A stretch of DNA of 64,000 nt, taken from NCBI RefSeq assembly GCF_030316885.1, contig NZ_JASZYQ010000006.1, forward strand, positions 62,001 through 126,000, read 5' to 3'. Position numbers and translations under genes: made by a program. This document shows, in pieces, positions 33,125-41,324 of this stretch (the first letter of the stretch is position 1; every line of letters begins with the position of its first letter). Source of the DNA: Variovorax jilinensis. GTDB lineage: Bacteria > Pseudomonadota > Gammaproteobacteria > Burkholderiales > Burkholderiaceae_C. The notes under the pieces were generated by a model. That model saw only the letters and a program-made list of their open reading frames with translations. It was not told the origin of the DNA and did not search any database.

Positions 33125-34531
33125 TCAGCGCGTGACGTTCGGCGGGACGGCGCCGCCCGACGCCTGGGCTCGCAGGGCCGACAGCAGGCGCTGGTAGTCC
33201 GGGTTGTTGCGCAGCAGTTCGCGGCCGGTGGTGATGAGGCGCGCCACCTGCTCCTCGTCGAGCACGAAGCTGGTCGGGATCTCGTTCAGGAAGCGGCGCA
33301 TGGTGACGTCGGTCACGTCCTCGAAGCTCAGGCGGATGAAGTACGAGGTGACGGGATGCCCTGGCGTCGACAGCTCGCGGCTCCAGCGGTCGAGGTTCTC
33401 CTGGGTGTGCTGCAGCGTGGCCACGTTGTAGCGGTGGATCTGCACGTTCGTGACCGCGCTCATGGTCTCTTCGAGGGTCGGTGCCCGGTTGCTCTTGCCG
33501 AAGCCCTCGGGCGCGTCGGCGGCGGCATTGACCGAGATGATGGCGATGCGGCGCTGCTGCGGAACCCCGAAGGCGGCCGCGTAGTCCCGTGCGCCGCCGG
33601 CCAATTGGACCGCATCCAGCAACGCCAGCAGGCCCAGGTTGTCGGTGATGCCGCCGTCGACGAATTGCGCGAACTTGTGCGTCACCTTGTCCTGGTAGGC
33701 CAGGTCGTCCCGCACGACCATGCTGAGGTATGCGTTGTCGCCGTCCCGCTTCTTGGCGGCCGCCAGCCAGGGCGGCATGGTGCTCGGGCAGCTGCTGTAG
33801 TTCTCGACCACCACGGGCTCGAACAGCACCGGCACGGCACTCGACGCCGTCACGGCGCGCGCCAGCGGAAAGCTGCTCAGGTCCGAGCAGAGCAGCCCGA
33901 AGTACTCCTGAACGAAGGAGAAGCGCCCGCCGGTCGCCAGGTCGGAACTGTTGATCAGGATCATCGGGCCGTCGCGCCTGGCCAGATCGCCGAAGGTCGC
34001 GTCACCGAACAGCAATTGCTTGTAGTAGGCGACCGCCATTTCCGTGCGCCCCTTGCTGCTGAACCAGCGCGCCGGGTTCAGGAGGCCGCGCAGCAGGGCG
34101 CCCTGCACATTGCTGGTGAGGAAGCGCTTCTCGTAGTCCTCGAAGATGCGGTTGCCGTAGAGCCCGTAGTAGGCCGAGGTGAAGCTGCCTCCGGACACCG
34201 AGCTGATGACGTTGATCGCCTCCAGCAGGCTCTGCTCCTTGCCGTCGATCAGTACCTTGGTGTCGCGCAGTTCCTGCAGCACGCCGTAGGACAGGGCGGC
34301 GGCACGCGTGCCTCCACCCGAGAAGGCCACCGCGAGTGTCAGGTCGCTCGGTTGGCGATGCTGCTTGGCGGCGAATTCACGCAGCGAATACTCCGTGCCC
34401 TGCTCTCCCGGCGTCAGCGGCGCGTTGGCGATCACGCCATAGCTCGTGCAGGCGCCCAGCACCAGCGTCGAGGCGAGCATCACGGGCAGCAGCATGCCCC
34501 TCTTCGAGAAACGGGTGGATGAAATGGACAT
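33125..34531 (-). CDS. Patatin-like phospholipase lipoprotein
   Basis: 468 residues from ATG 34531, chosen because it gives a lipoprotein signal with Cys28 in 'LVLGACTS'; a start 26 codons earlier has no such signal. Patatin landmarks: oxyanion 'GGGTRAAALSYG' (72-83), nucleophile Ser113 in 'ISSVSGGSFTS' (the first Gly of GxSxG is Ser), and the catalytic Asp in 'FVDGGITDNLGLLALLDA'. It should be a membrane-attached lipase or acyl hydrolase. The long middle and C-terminal parts ('TFGDLARRDGPMILINSSDLATGGRFSF') are typical of the large bacterial patatin lipoproteins. It stands alone between the TetR gap and a divergent cyclic-nucleotide-binding protein. Confidence 0.9.
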   Translation of the reverse strand: MSISSTRFSKRGMLLPVMLASTLVLGACTSYGVIANAPLTPGEQGTEYSLREFAAKQHRQPSDLTLAVAFSGGGTRAAALSYGVLQELRDTKVLIDGKEQSLLEAINVISSVSGGSFTSAYYGLYGNRIFEDYEKRFLTSNVQGALLRGLLNPARWFSSKGRTEMAVAYYKQLLFGDATFGDLARRDGPMILINSSDLATGGRFSFVQEYFGLLCSDLSSFPLARAVTASSAVPVLFEPVVVENYSSCPSTMPPWLAAAKKRDGDNAYLSMVVRDDLAYQDKVTHKFAQFVDGGITDNLGLLALLDAVQLAGGARDYAAAFGVPQQRRIAIISVNAAADAPEGFGKSNRAPTLEETMSAVTNVQIHRYNVATLQHTQENLDRWSRELSTPGHPVTSYFIRLSFEDVTDVTMRRFLNEIPTSFVLDEEQVARLITTGRELLRNNPDYQRLLSALRAQASGGAVPPNVTR

Positions 34532-34767
34532 GGGCGTGATCGTATCTTTTCGACGCGGGCCGCGGATCGCCTGCCTCGGCATGCGGTGAACGCTGCAGTC
34601 CGGCATCACGCAAAAAGCGCGCCCCGGCGCGACGATCGGATACCGGCAATCCGGCCATCTTGCGGATCGATGCGCCTGACGATAGTGTCGGAATGCGAGG
34701 CTGCGCGAGCGTGACCATTGGGCGCACGAACGTCTCGGCCGTGAATGGCTACGCAGGGAGCTCCCAC

Positions 34768-35415
34768 ATGCAATGGATAGAGACGTTCGGCTATCTCGGC
34801 GGCCTGATGACGCTGACCACCTTCTCGATGAAGACGATGCTGCACCTGCGCATCGCGGGCATCGTGTCCAACGTGTTCTTCATTTCCTACGGCTCGCTGG
34901 GCCACGTCTACCCGGTGCTCATCCTTCACCTGGCGCTGCTGCCCCTCAACGTCTGGCGTCTTCGGCAGCTGCTGCGGCTCACCAGCCAGATCAAGGGCAT
35001 CGCTGCGGGCCGGCTGTCGATGGAATGGCTCAAGCCCTTCTCCCGCCGCAAGGAGTTCGTTTCCGGAGAGACGCTGTTTCGCCAGGGCGACGCCGCGACC
35101 GAAGTCATGTTCGTGCTCAGCGGCCGGTTCCGTGCGATCGAAGCCGACGTCGCCCTGGAACGAGGCGACCTCATCGGCGAGCTCGGGCTGCTGACCAGGG
35201 ACCGCACGCGGACGCAGACCGTCGTTTGCGAACAGGAAGGCGCGCTGCTGCTCGTCACCTACGACGAGGTGCGGCAGATGTACTTTCAGAATCCCGGCTT
35301 CGGCTTCTATTTCCTGGAACTCGTGGCCGAGAGGTTGATGCGCGACGCCACGCGGATGGCACTGGTGCGGAACGTGGAAACTCGATCAGGGTCGGCGAAC
35401 ACGAGCGCGCCGTAG
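34768..35415 (+). CDS. Membrane protein with cyclic-nucleotide-binding domain
   Basis: 215 residues from ATG 34768 (ribosome-binding site CAGGGAG); the open frame begins earlier but without a start signal. The N-terminal 70 residues have two or three hydrophobic segments ('YLGGLMTLTTFSMKTMLHLRIAGIVSNVFFISYGSLGHVYPVLILHLALLPLNVW'), like the YgjV/CBU_0592-type membrane unit. From about residue 92 comes a CRP-like cNMP-binding domain ('RRKEFVSGETLFRQGDAATEVMFVLSGRFRAIEADVALERGDLIGELGLL'). The phosphate-binding arginine signature is only partly kept, so ligand binding is uncertain. No effector domain follows, so it may be a sensor or stabiliser. It ends 23 bp before the end of the convergent BKACE gene. 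Confidence 0.8.
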   Translation: MQWIETFGYLGGLMTLTTFSMKTMLHLRIAGIVSNVFFISYGSLGHVYPVLILHLALLPLNVWRLRQLLRLTSQIKGIAAGRLSMEWLKPFSRRKEFVSGETLFRQGDAATEVMFVLSGRFRAIEADVALERGDLIGELGLLTRDRTRTQTVVCEQEGALLLVTYDEVRQMYFQNPGFGFYFLELVAERLMRDATRMALVRNVETRSGSANTSAP

Positions 35416-35438
35416 TCGCCACCGCGTTGGCGGCCGGC

Positions 35439-36353
35439 TCAGGCCTGCGCGCCGGCCGCCGCGGCAGCTACAGCAGCATTCTTCAACCTCGTCCGCACCT
35501 CCGAGGTGCTCGCCAGCTTGCCGCCAGCGCCAACGATGCGCCGCGCGGCGGCCTCGGTGAGTTCCCTGTTGCCGAGCCTGCAACCCATCGGCGCATCCTC
35601 GAGGCCCACGCGCACGTGGCCGCCGCGTCGAACGGTCATGTCGATGAGCGGATCGACCTCGACGCCGAGCCCGGCGACCATCCACGGCGCTTGCGGCGCG
35701 GTGGTGCCAAGCAGCTCGAGGTAGGCGGCCAGCGCCCATTCGGTTGGCGGGAAGCCGAAGGCGATGTGCTCGGAGAACATCAGGCGATAGATCGGCACGG
35801 GCGCCCCGGGGTACGCGTTCCACAAGGCCGCGCCGAAGCGCATGAAGCCGGGTTCGTAGATGGCGAACGACGGCGTGATGCGATGCGTGCGGGCCAGCGA
35901 CAGCCCGTGCCGCACATGCGCCTCGGGGTTGGCGTAGACGAAGCCTTCCTTGCCGGTCGCGATGTCTGCGTAGTGGCTGATGTTGACCGATCCGGGATCG
36001 ACCACGGCCCATTCGATCAGGCCGGCATGCAGCAGCTTCTCGACGGCAGCGAAGCGCTGGGCCGGTGTCAGCGGCGTCGGCGAATCCACGCTGCCTGCGA
36101 ATGGCAGCGTCGGGTAGCAGATCACGTCGGCCTCGGCGCGGATCCGCTCGATGATGGGGGCATAGATGTCGTAGTCGTCGCGTTGTCGGCCGCTCACCGC
36201 GTCATAGGCGTGGAAATGCAGGATCGACGCACCCGCTTCGACGCATCGCATGGCGTCGTCGAAGATCTCGTCGGCCAGCACGGGCATCAGGGGCTGGCGC
36301 GTGCGCGACCAGGGGCCGTTGAGGGCGACTTCGAGCCAGACGGGCGAGTGCAT
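35439..36353 (-). CDS. BKACE family beta-keto acid cleavage enzyme
   Basis: 304-residue TIM barrel of the DUF849 family. Zinc ligands are expected in 'ASILHFHAYDAVSG' (His46, His48) and near the C-terminus 'VAGLGVEVDPLIDMTVRRGGHVRVGLEDAPM', the family's substrate and metal loop. BKACE enzymes react a beta-keto acid with acetyl-CoA to give acetoacetate and a new CoA ester; the founding member acts on 3-keto-5-aminohexanoate in lysine fermentation. It is the last gene of a three-gene minus-strand operon with a tartrate-dehydrogenase-like and a 3-hydroxyisobutyrate-dehydrogenase-like enzyme (10 bp gap), which could supply the beta-keto acid. The true substrate is unknown. Confidence 0.85.
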   Translation of the reverse strand: MHSPVWLEVALNGPWSRTRQPLMPVLADEIFDDAMRCVEAGASILHFHAYDAVSGRQRDDYDIYAPIIERIRAEADVICYPTLPFAGSVDSPTPLTPAQRFAAVEKLLHAGLIEWAVVDPGSVNISHYADIATGKEGFVYANPEAHVRHGLSLARTHRITPSFAIYEPGFMRFGAALWNAYPGAPVPIYRLMFSEHIAFGFPPTEWALAAYLELLGTTAPQAPWMVAGLGVEVDPLIDMTVRRGGHVRVGLEDAPMGCRLGNRELTEAAARRIVGAGGKLASTSEVRTRLKNAAVAAAAAGAQA

Positions 36354-36363
36354 GCGGCGGCCT

Positions 36364-37431
36364 TCAGATCAGCGCGCAGATCGCGTCGCTCATCTCGACG
36401 GTGGTCGCCGTGCCGCCCAGGTCGCCGGTGCGCGGCCCGGTGGCCAGCACCTGCTCGATCGCGCGCACGATCGCGTCGTGGGCATCGCGATGACCAAGGA
36501 AGTCGAGCATCAGCGCGCCCGACCAGATCATGGCGACCGGGTTCGCGATGCCCTTGCCGTAAATGTCGGGCGCCGAGCCGTGGACCGGCTCGAACAACGA
36601 CGGAAAGCGTCGCTCGGGGTTGAGGTTGGCCGAAGGCGCGAGGCCGATCGTCCCGGTGCATGCGGGCCCGAGATCCGACAGGATGTCGCCGAACAGGTTG
36701 CTCGCCACCACCACGTCGAAGCGCTGCGGCTGCAGCACGAAGCGCGCCGACAGGATGTCGATGTGCTGCTTGTCCACCTTCACCTCGGGGTAGTCGGCCG
36801 CCACCGCGTCGGCACGGCGGTCCCACCACGGCATGCTGATCGCGATGCCGTTGCTCTTGGTGGCCACCGTGAGCTGCCGTCGCGGCCGCGACTGCGCGAG
36901 GTCGAATGCATAGCGCAGGACCCGGTCGGCGCCGAAGCGGCTGAAGACCGATTCCTGGACGACGATCTCCCGATCGGTGCCTTCGAACATGATGCCGCCG
37001 AGGTTCGTGTACTCGCCCTCGGTGTTCTCGCGGACGATGAGGAAGTCGATGTCGCCGGGCTTGCGGCCGGCCAGCGGACCCGGCACGCCCTCGAACAGGC
37101 GCACCGGGCGCAGGTTCACGTACTGGTCGAACTCGCGCCGGAACTTGAGCAGCGATCCCCACAGCGACACGTGGTCCGGCACGGTCTCGGGCCAGCCGAC
37201 GGCGCCGAAGTAGATGGCGTCCATGTCCTGCAGCCGGGCCTTCCAGTCGTCCGGCATCATCTGCCCGGTACGGGCGAAGTAGTCGCAGCTGGCCCAGTCG
37301 ATGGGCGTCACGGCGAGTTCGATGTCGAAGCGGCGCGCCACGCGCTCGAGCACCCGCAGGCCCTCGGGCATGACCTCCTTGCCGATGCCGTCGCCGGCGA
37401 TGGCGGCGATCCGCAATGCCTTGCCGCTCAT
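36364..37431 (-). CDS. Tartrate dehydrogenase/decarboxylase-like (isopropylmalate dehydrogenase family)
   Basis: 355 residues from ATG 37431, overlapping the stop of the upstream gene (ATGA). The beta-decarboxylating dehydrogenase fold is clear: 'RIAAIAGDGIGKEVMPEGLRVL' at the start, 'VNLRPVRLFEGVPGPLAG', 'DFLIVRENTEGEYTNLGG', 'ATKSNGIAISMPWWDRR' and the signature 'VASNLFGDILSDLGPACTGTIGLAPSANLNP'. This sequence pattern is that of tartrate/D-malate dehydrogenases rather than LeuB. It oxidises a 2-hydroxy acid with NAD and may decarboxylate the beta position. A second, more distant homologue lies on the other strand at 43367, so the island has two such enzymes. Confidence 0.88.
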   Translation of the reverse strand: MSGKALRIAAIAGDGIGKEVMPEGLRVLERVARRFDIELAVTPIDWASCDYFARTGQMMPDDWKARLQDMDAIYFGAVGWPETVPDHVSLWGSLLKFRREFDQYVNLRPVRLFEGVPGPLAGRKPGDIDFLIVRENTEGEYTNLGGIMFEGTDREIVVQESVFSRFGADRVLRYAFDLAQSRPRRQLTVATKSNGIAISMPWWDRRADAVAADYPEVKVDKQHIDILSARFVLQPQRFDVVVASNLFGDILSDLGPACTGTIGLAPSANLNPERRFPSLFEPVHGSAPDIYGKGIANPVAMIWSGALMLDFLGHRDAHDAIVRAIEQVLATGPRTGDLGGTATTVEMSDAICALI

Positions 37432-38300
37432 TCTGCGAGCAGCGAGACGAGTTCCGGCACCAGCGCCTGCGCGCCACCCTTCTCGACCGCGCGATCGAAG
37501 GTCCCGAGCACGGCCTGGGCGATCGCCTGCGCCGCGCCGACGTCGCCCGCCATCGCGTTGTAGTAGCCGAGGTCCTTCTGGGCATTGGCCATGTAGAAGC
37601 GAAGGCCAGATGGATCGCGCGACGCGAGGTAGGGCTTCAGCCGCTCCAGCGCGACGCCACCGCCGCCGCCCTTGGCGAGCACGTCGATGAAGACTTCCGG
37701 CGCGACACCCGAGCGCTGCGCGCAGGCGGCAGCCTCCGACAGCAGCGCGACGAAGCCGAGCGACACGTAGTTGTGCAGCAGCTTCATGCGATGGCCGGCG
37801 CCGACCGGACCGGCGTGCGTGATGTTCTCGGCGAAGCAGGCCAGGATCGGGCGGCATTCGGCGAACAGCGCCTCGTCGCCGCCCACCAGCAGGTTCAGGC
37901 GGCCTTCGGCGGCCTCCTTCGGCGTGCGGGTCATCGGTGTATCGAGGAAGCGACCGCCCGCCTCGGCCACCGCCTTGGCCACGCGTTCGGTCGACGAGGG
38001 CACCGCGGTCGAACAGTCGATCACCACGGTTCCCGGGCGAATGCCTTCGAGCACGCCGCCTTCACCCATCAGCACGGCCTCGACCTGCGGCGTGCCGGTG
38101 ACGCAGAGAATGATGACGTCGCTGGCGGCCGCCAGCGCCTTCGCACTGACCGCGGTCTTGACGCCGGCGGCCTTCAACTGGTCGAGCGGCTGGTTGCCGG
38201 CATGCTCGAGTACGGTGAGCGGGTAGCCGTGCTTGGCAACGTTCTGTGCGATGCCGTGCCCCATGAGGCCAATGCCGACCATGCCGATGTTCTGCTTCAT
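37428..38300 (-). CDS. 3-hydroxyisobutyrate dehydrogenase family oxidoreductase
   Basis: 290 residues. The Rossmann motif 'NIGMVGIGLMGHGIAQNVAKHG' (4-25), the substrate loop 'VIDCSTAVPSSTERVAKAVAEAGGRFLDTPMTRTP' and catalytic Lys173 in 'GAGHRMKLLHNYVSLG' define the beta-hydroxyacid dehydrogenase family (3-hydroxyisobutyrate, tartronate-semialdehyde, L-threonate dehydrogenases). It is first in the minus-strand operon and diverges from the GntR regulator. In acid-sugar pathways with DUF1537 kinases, this family often oxidises threonate or erythronate at C2, so a similar role in this island is plausible. Confidence 0.88.
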   Translation of the reverse strand: MKQNIGMVGIGLMGHGIAQNVAKHGYPLTVLEHAGNQPLDQLKAAGVKTAVSAKALAAASDVIILCVTGTPQVEAVLMGEGGVLEGIRPGTVVIDCSTAVPSSTERVAKAVAEAGGRFLDTPMTRTPKEAAEGRLNLLVGGDEALFAECRPILACFAENITHAGPVGAGHRMKLLHNYVSLGFVALLSEAAACAQRSGVAPEVFIDVLAKGGGGGVALERLKPYLASRDPSGLRFYMANAQKDLGYYNAMAGDVGAAQAIAQAVLGTFDRAVEKGGAQALVPELVSLLAE

Positions 38301-38360
38301 TCAATGCTTTCGATGGACGTTGGGAAGGTGATCGAGAGGGAGCGGGTCCCGGGTGATCCG

Positions 38361-38390
38361 TATTACAAATAGGTCATACGAATTTGTCAA
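38361..38390. promoter_or_regulatory. Candidate GntR/FadR-type operator, site 1
   Basis: This A/T-rich stretch in the divergent promoter between the dehydrogenase operon and the GntR gene contains GTCATAC (38373-38379) and flanking TTACAAAT / AATTTGT arms that are roughly inverted. The same GTCATAC core recurs before the TRAP operon, so both may bind the GntR protein at 38444. Confidence 0.5.
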
Positions 38391-38443
38391 TGCTGGCAAC
38401 CCCCGGTGGTAGGCTTCGACGACCGAAGCGACATTCCACCTCC

Positions 38444-39259
38444 ATGAATCCCTTACTTTCGAGCACGACTGCGAATACCGGCGACGACGAAGGCACCCTC
38501 GCCGATCGCGTGACCGATCTGCTGGAGACCCAGATCCGCGCGGGCGCCTATCCGGTGGGCTCCCGGCTCGCGACCGAGACCGCGATGACGGCGCAGTACG
38601 GCGTGAGCCGCACCGTCGTTCGCGAGGCGATCTCTCGCCTGAAGGCCGCAGGACTGGTCGAGACCCGGCAAGGCAGCGGCACGGTCGTGTGCGACCCGAA
38701 GGCGTCCGATGCCTTCCGGCTCGACAAGAACGCGATCGACGACCCGGCCGAAGGCGTGCTTCGCATCATCGAGCTGCGGCGCAGCATCGAGGCGGAGATG
38801 GCGGCACTCGCTGCCGAACGGCGCACCGCGGGCGAGATGAAGACGATCGAACAGTCGCTCAAGGCGATCGACCTTGCGGTGGCGCGAGGCGGCGACGGCG
38901 TGGCCGAAGACCTGGCCTTTCACATGGCGATCTCGCGCGCGACCCACAACAGCCACTACACCGAACTGCTCGGCATGTTGACGCGGGCACTCGAGGACGC
39001 GATCCACGTCACGCGCAGCAACGAGGCGCGCCGTGCCGACCTTGCCGCGCAGGTGCGCGAAGAGCATCAGGCGATGTGCGAGGCCATCCGTGCACGCGAC
39101 CCGTCAGGCGCTCGCGCCGCGGCCTACGGGCACATGTGCAACACGGCCGACCGCCTCAAGCGGGCCGGTCGCGACTTCTGGGCCGGCAGCCGGCGCGACG
39201 CCGCGCAGCGCCTGGCGAAGACGCACCTGGGCACGGTCGCGGCCAGGCCCAAGCGCTGA
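38444..39259 (+). CDS. GntR/FadR-family transcriptional regulator
   Basis: 271 residues from ATG 38444; a TTG 20 codons earlier is possible but lies in the operator. The winged helix is 'TLADRVTDLLETQIRAGAYPVGSRLATETAMTAQYGVSRTVVREAISRLKAAGLVETRQGSGTVV' (about 18-82). The C-terminal all-helical FCD domain has the metal-binding-type pattern ('DLAFHMAISRATHNSHYTELL', 'EEHQAMCEAIRARDPSGARAAAYGHM'). FCD regulators bind sugar acids or other carboxylates and repress transport and catabolic genes. It is flanked by divergent and downstream operons of the acid-sugar island, each with a similar site, so it is the likely island repressor. Confidence 0.9.
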   Translation: MNPLLSSTTANTGDDEGTLADRVTDLLETQIRAGAYPVGSRLATETAMTAQYGVSRTVVREAISRLKAAGLVETRQGSGTVVCDPKASDAFRLDKNAIDDPAEGVLRIIELRRSIEAEMAALAAERRTAGEMKTIEQSLKAIDLAVARGGDGVAEDLAFHMAISRATHNSHYTELLGMLTRALEDAIHVTRSNEARRADLAAQVREEHQAMCEAIRARDPSGARAAAYGHMCNTADRLKRAGRDFWAGSRRDAAQRLAKTHLGTVAARPKR

Positions 39260-39304
39260 AGAAGCTGTCGGAGGCAGGGACAACCCGCAGACGCGTCGGC
39301 TTAG

Positions 39305-39328
39305 TTGTCTTATATATTCGTCATACAA
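39305..39328. promoter_or_regulatory. Candidate GntR/FadR-type operator, site 2
   Basis: TTGTC-N14-CATACAA, within an A/T-rich patch 74-97 bp upstream of the TRAP operon, contains CGTCATACAA (39319-39328) and shares its GTCATAC core with site 1 at 38373. Together the two sites would let the GntR protein control both arms of the island. Confidence 0.5.
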
Positions 39329-39401
39329 CTTCGAGAGACCGGGCGGCGGACGCTCTTCTCTCGACGCCCATGACAAGCCTTCACTTCGTCTCTGCCGACC
39401 T

Positions 39402-39914
39402 ATGAAAAAGTTCGAAGCGATCTTCGTCGCCGCCAATCGCTGGGTGCTCATCGGCCTGCTGGCTGCGATGTCGGTCATCGTGTTCACCAACGTCGTGCTT
39501 CGCTACCTCACGGACGGCTCGATCTCGTGGTCCGAGGAAGTGGCGCGTCACATGATGCTGTGGCTGACCTTCCTGGGCGGCGGCCTGGTGCTTCGCAGCG
39601 GCGGACATATCGCCATCGACAACCTGCAGGATGCGCTGCCCGCCTCGGGCGCACGCTTCGTGCGCTGGCTGGTGCTCGTCATCATGGTGGCCTTCCTGGG
39701 CCTCATGACCTGGTACGGCTGGATCTACGTCGAGCTGACGATGGTGCAGACCACGGCGTCGACCGAGATCCCGATCGGCCTCATCTACGCGGCAATGCCG
39801 ATCGGCTGCATCCTGATGCTGATCCACCTGGCGCTGATCGCGCCCGAATGGCTTCGTTCCAGGACCTTCGCGGCGGACGAGAACTTCGACGCCACGGCCA
39901 GTGCTTCGCTGTAG
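39402..39914 (+). CDS. TRAP transporter small permease (DctQ-like)
   Basis: 170 residues from ATG 39402. Four hydrophobic helices match the DctQ layout: 'VLIGLLAAMSVIVFTNVVLRYL' (about 17-38), 'EVARHMMLWLTFLGGGLVLRSG', 'FVRWLVLVIMVAFLGLMTWYGW' and 'IPIGLIYAAMPIGCILMLIHLALIAPEW'. 'ISWSEEVARHMMLWLTFLG' is the recognisable family block. With the DctM and DctP genes downstream it forms a sodium-driven importer for organic acids. The larger open frame that starts at 39033 is an artefact of the preceding regulator. The gap to DctM is 15 bp. Confidence 0.92.
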   Translation: MKKFEAIFVAANRWVLIGLLAAMSVIVFTNVVLRYLTDGSISWSEEVARHMMLWLTFLGGGLVLRSGGHIAIDNLQDALPASGARFVRWLVLVIMVAFLGLMTWYGWIYVELTMVQTTASTEIPIGLIYAAMPIGCILMLIHLALIAPEWLRSRTFAADENFDATASASL

Positions 39915-39929
39915 AAGGGACACAGCGAC

Positions 39930-41222
39930 ATGAACATGAGTCTCGTGATGCTCGCCTGCGTGGTTCCCCTGCTCGCGCTGGGCGTTCCCGTGGCCTTCTC
40001 GCTGGGCATGGCCTCCTGTATCGCGGTGCTGGCGGTCGGCAGCTTTCCGATGATCGTCATCCTCAAGGAGACCTTCACCGGCATCGACAGCTTTCCGCTG
40101 ATGGCGGTGCCCTTCTTCATCCTCGCCGCAGAGCTGATGAGCGGCGGGTCGCTCACCCTGGTCCTGCTGCGCTTTGCCGGGCAGTTCGTGGGGCACAAGC
40201 GCGGCGGGCTGGGCTACACCAACGTGGTGTCGATGACCTTCTTCTCGGGCATCTCGGGCTCGGCGCTGGCCGATGCCGCCGGCCCGGGTTCGATGCTGAT
40301 CAAGATGATGGACAACGCCGGCTACGGCCGCGCCTATGCCGGGGCGTTGACGGCTGCGACCGCGATCGTGGGCCCGATCATTCCGCCTTCGATCATCATG
40401 ATCATCTACGGCCTGCAGGACGAGCGCGTGTCGATCGCCGCACTGTTCGCCGCCGGCCTGGTCCCTGGCCTGCTGATCGCCGTGGCCATGTGCACGGTCA
40501 ACTTCTTCATCTCGAAGAAGCGCAACTACCGCTCCTCGGGAAGCCTGCCTCCGCTGGCCGAGATCCTGATGAACACCTGGAAGGCGATTCCCGCCCTGCT
40601 GCTTCCGGTGCTGATCCTGGGCGGCATGCGCGCAGGGTGGTTCACGCCGACCGAGGCCTCCGTCGTGGCCGTGTTCTATGCCCTGCTGTGCGGCAAGCTC
40701 GTCTATCGCACGCTGGAGCTCAAGGCGCTGCCCGGCATCCTGGTGCGTTCGGCGCTGCTCACGGCCTCGGTCCTCATCATCATCGGGTTCTCGGGTGCCT
40801 TCGCCTGGATCCTGACCATCGAGCGGGTACCGCACACCGTCGCCGAGATGGTGGTGCAGTGGAATCTCTCGCCGATTGCGCTGCTCATCGCCATCAACAT
40901 CTTCCTGCTGCTGTTCGGCATCTTCATCGAGCCGCTGCCGGGCGTGATGGTGCTGGTGCCGATCTTGGCACCCGTCACCGCGGCGGTGGGCATCGACCCG
41001 ATCCACTTCGCCATGATCGTCATCTTCAACCTGACGCTCGGGATGATCACGCCACCGGTCGGCGGGCTGCTGTTCGTGACCTCGAACGTGGCCAAGATTC
41101 CGCTGTCGGACCTGGTGCGCGAGCTCAAGCCCTTCCTTCTCGCGCACGGCGTGGTGCTGCTGCTGCTCACGTTCGTTCCTGCCTTCTCGACCTGGCTGCC
41201 GCGTGCCATGGGGTTCACCTGA
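39930..41222 (+). CDS. TRAP transporter large permease (DctM-like)
   Basis: 430 residues, about twelve hydrophobic helices. Family blocks: 'VPVAFSLGMASCIAVLAVGSFP', 'PLMAVPFFILAAELMSGG', 'TFFSGISGSALADAAGPGSMLIKMM', 'AATAIVGPIIPPSIIMIIYG' and 'NLTLGMITPPVGGLLFVTSNVAKIPLSDLV'. This is the transport-carrying subunit of a TRAP system. It comes directly after the DctQ gene and before the DctP gene, the usual order QMP. The start is ATG 39930; ATG 39936 is equally possible. The operon carries on, after a 102-bp gap to DctP. Confidence 0.93.
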   Translation: MNMSLVMLACVVPLLALGVPVAFSLGMASCIAVLAVGSFPMIVILKETFTGIDSFPLMAVPFFILAAELMSGGSLTLVLLRFAGQFVGHKRGGLGYTNVVSMTFFSGISGSALADAAGPGSMLIKMMDNAGYGRAYAGALTAATAIVGPIIPPSIIMIIYGLQDERVSIAALFAAGLVPGLLIAVAMCTVNFFISKKRNYRSSGSLPPLAEILMNTWKAIPALLLPVLILGGMRAGWFTPTEASVVAVFYALLCGKLVYRTLELKALPGILVRSALLTASVLIIIGFSGAFAWILTIERVPHTVAEMVVQWNLSPIALLIAINIFLLLFGIFIEPLPGVMVLVPILAPVTAAVGIDPIHFAMIVIFNLTLGMITPPVGGLLFVTSNVAKIPLSDLVRELKPFLLAHGVVLLLLTFVPAFSTWLPRAMGFT

Positions 41223-41324
41223 GCCGCGACGGCAGTCCGTTCCATTTCCCTGTCCGGGCCGCCCGCACGCATTCGAGCGCGACGGGCATTCCGGATCCCT
41301 GCAAACCTTCCTAGGAGACGAACC

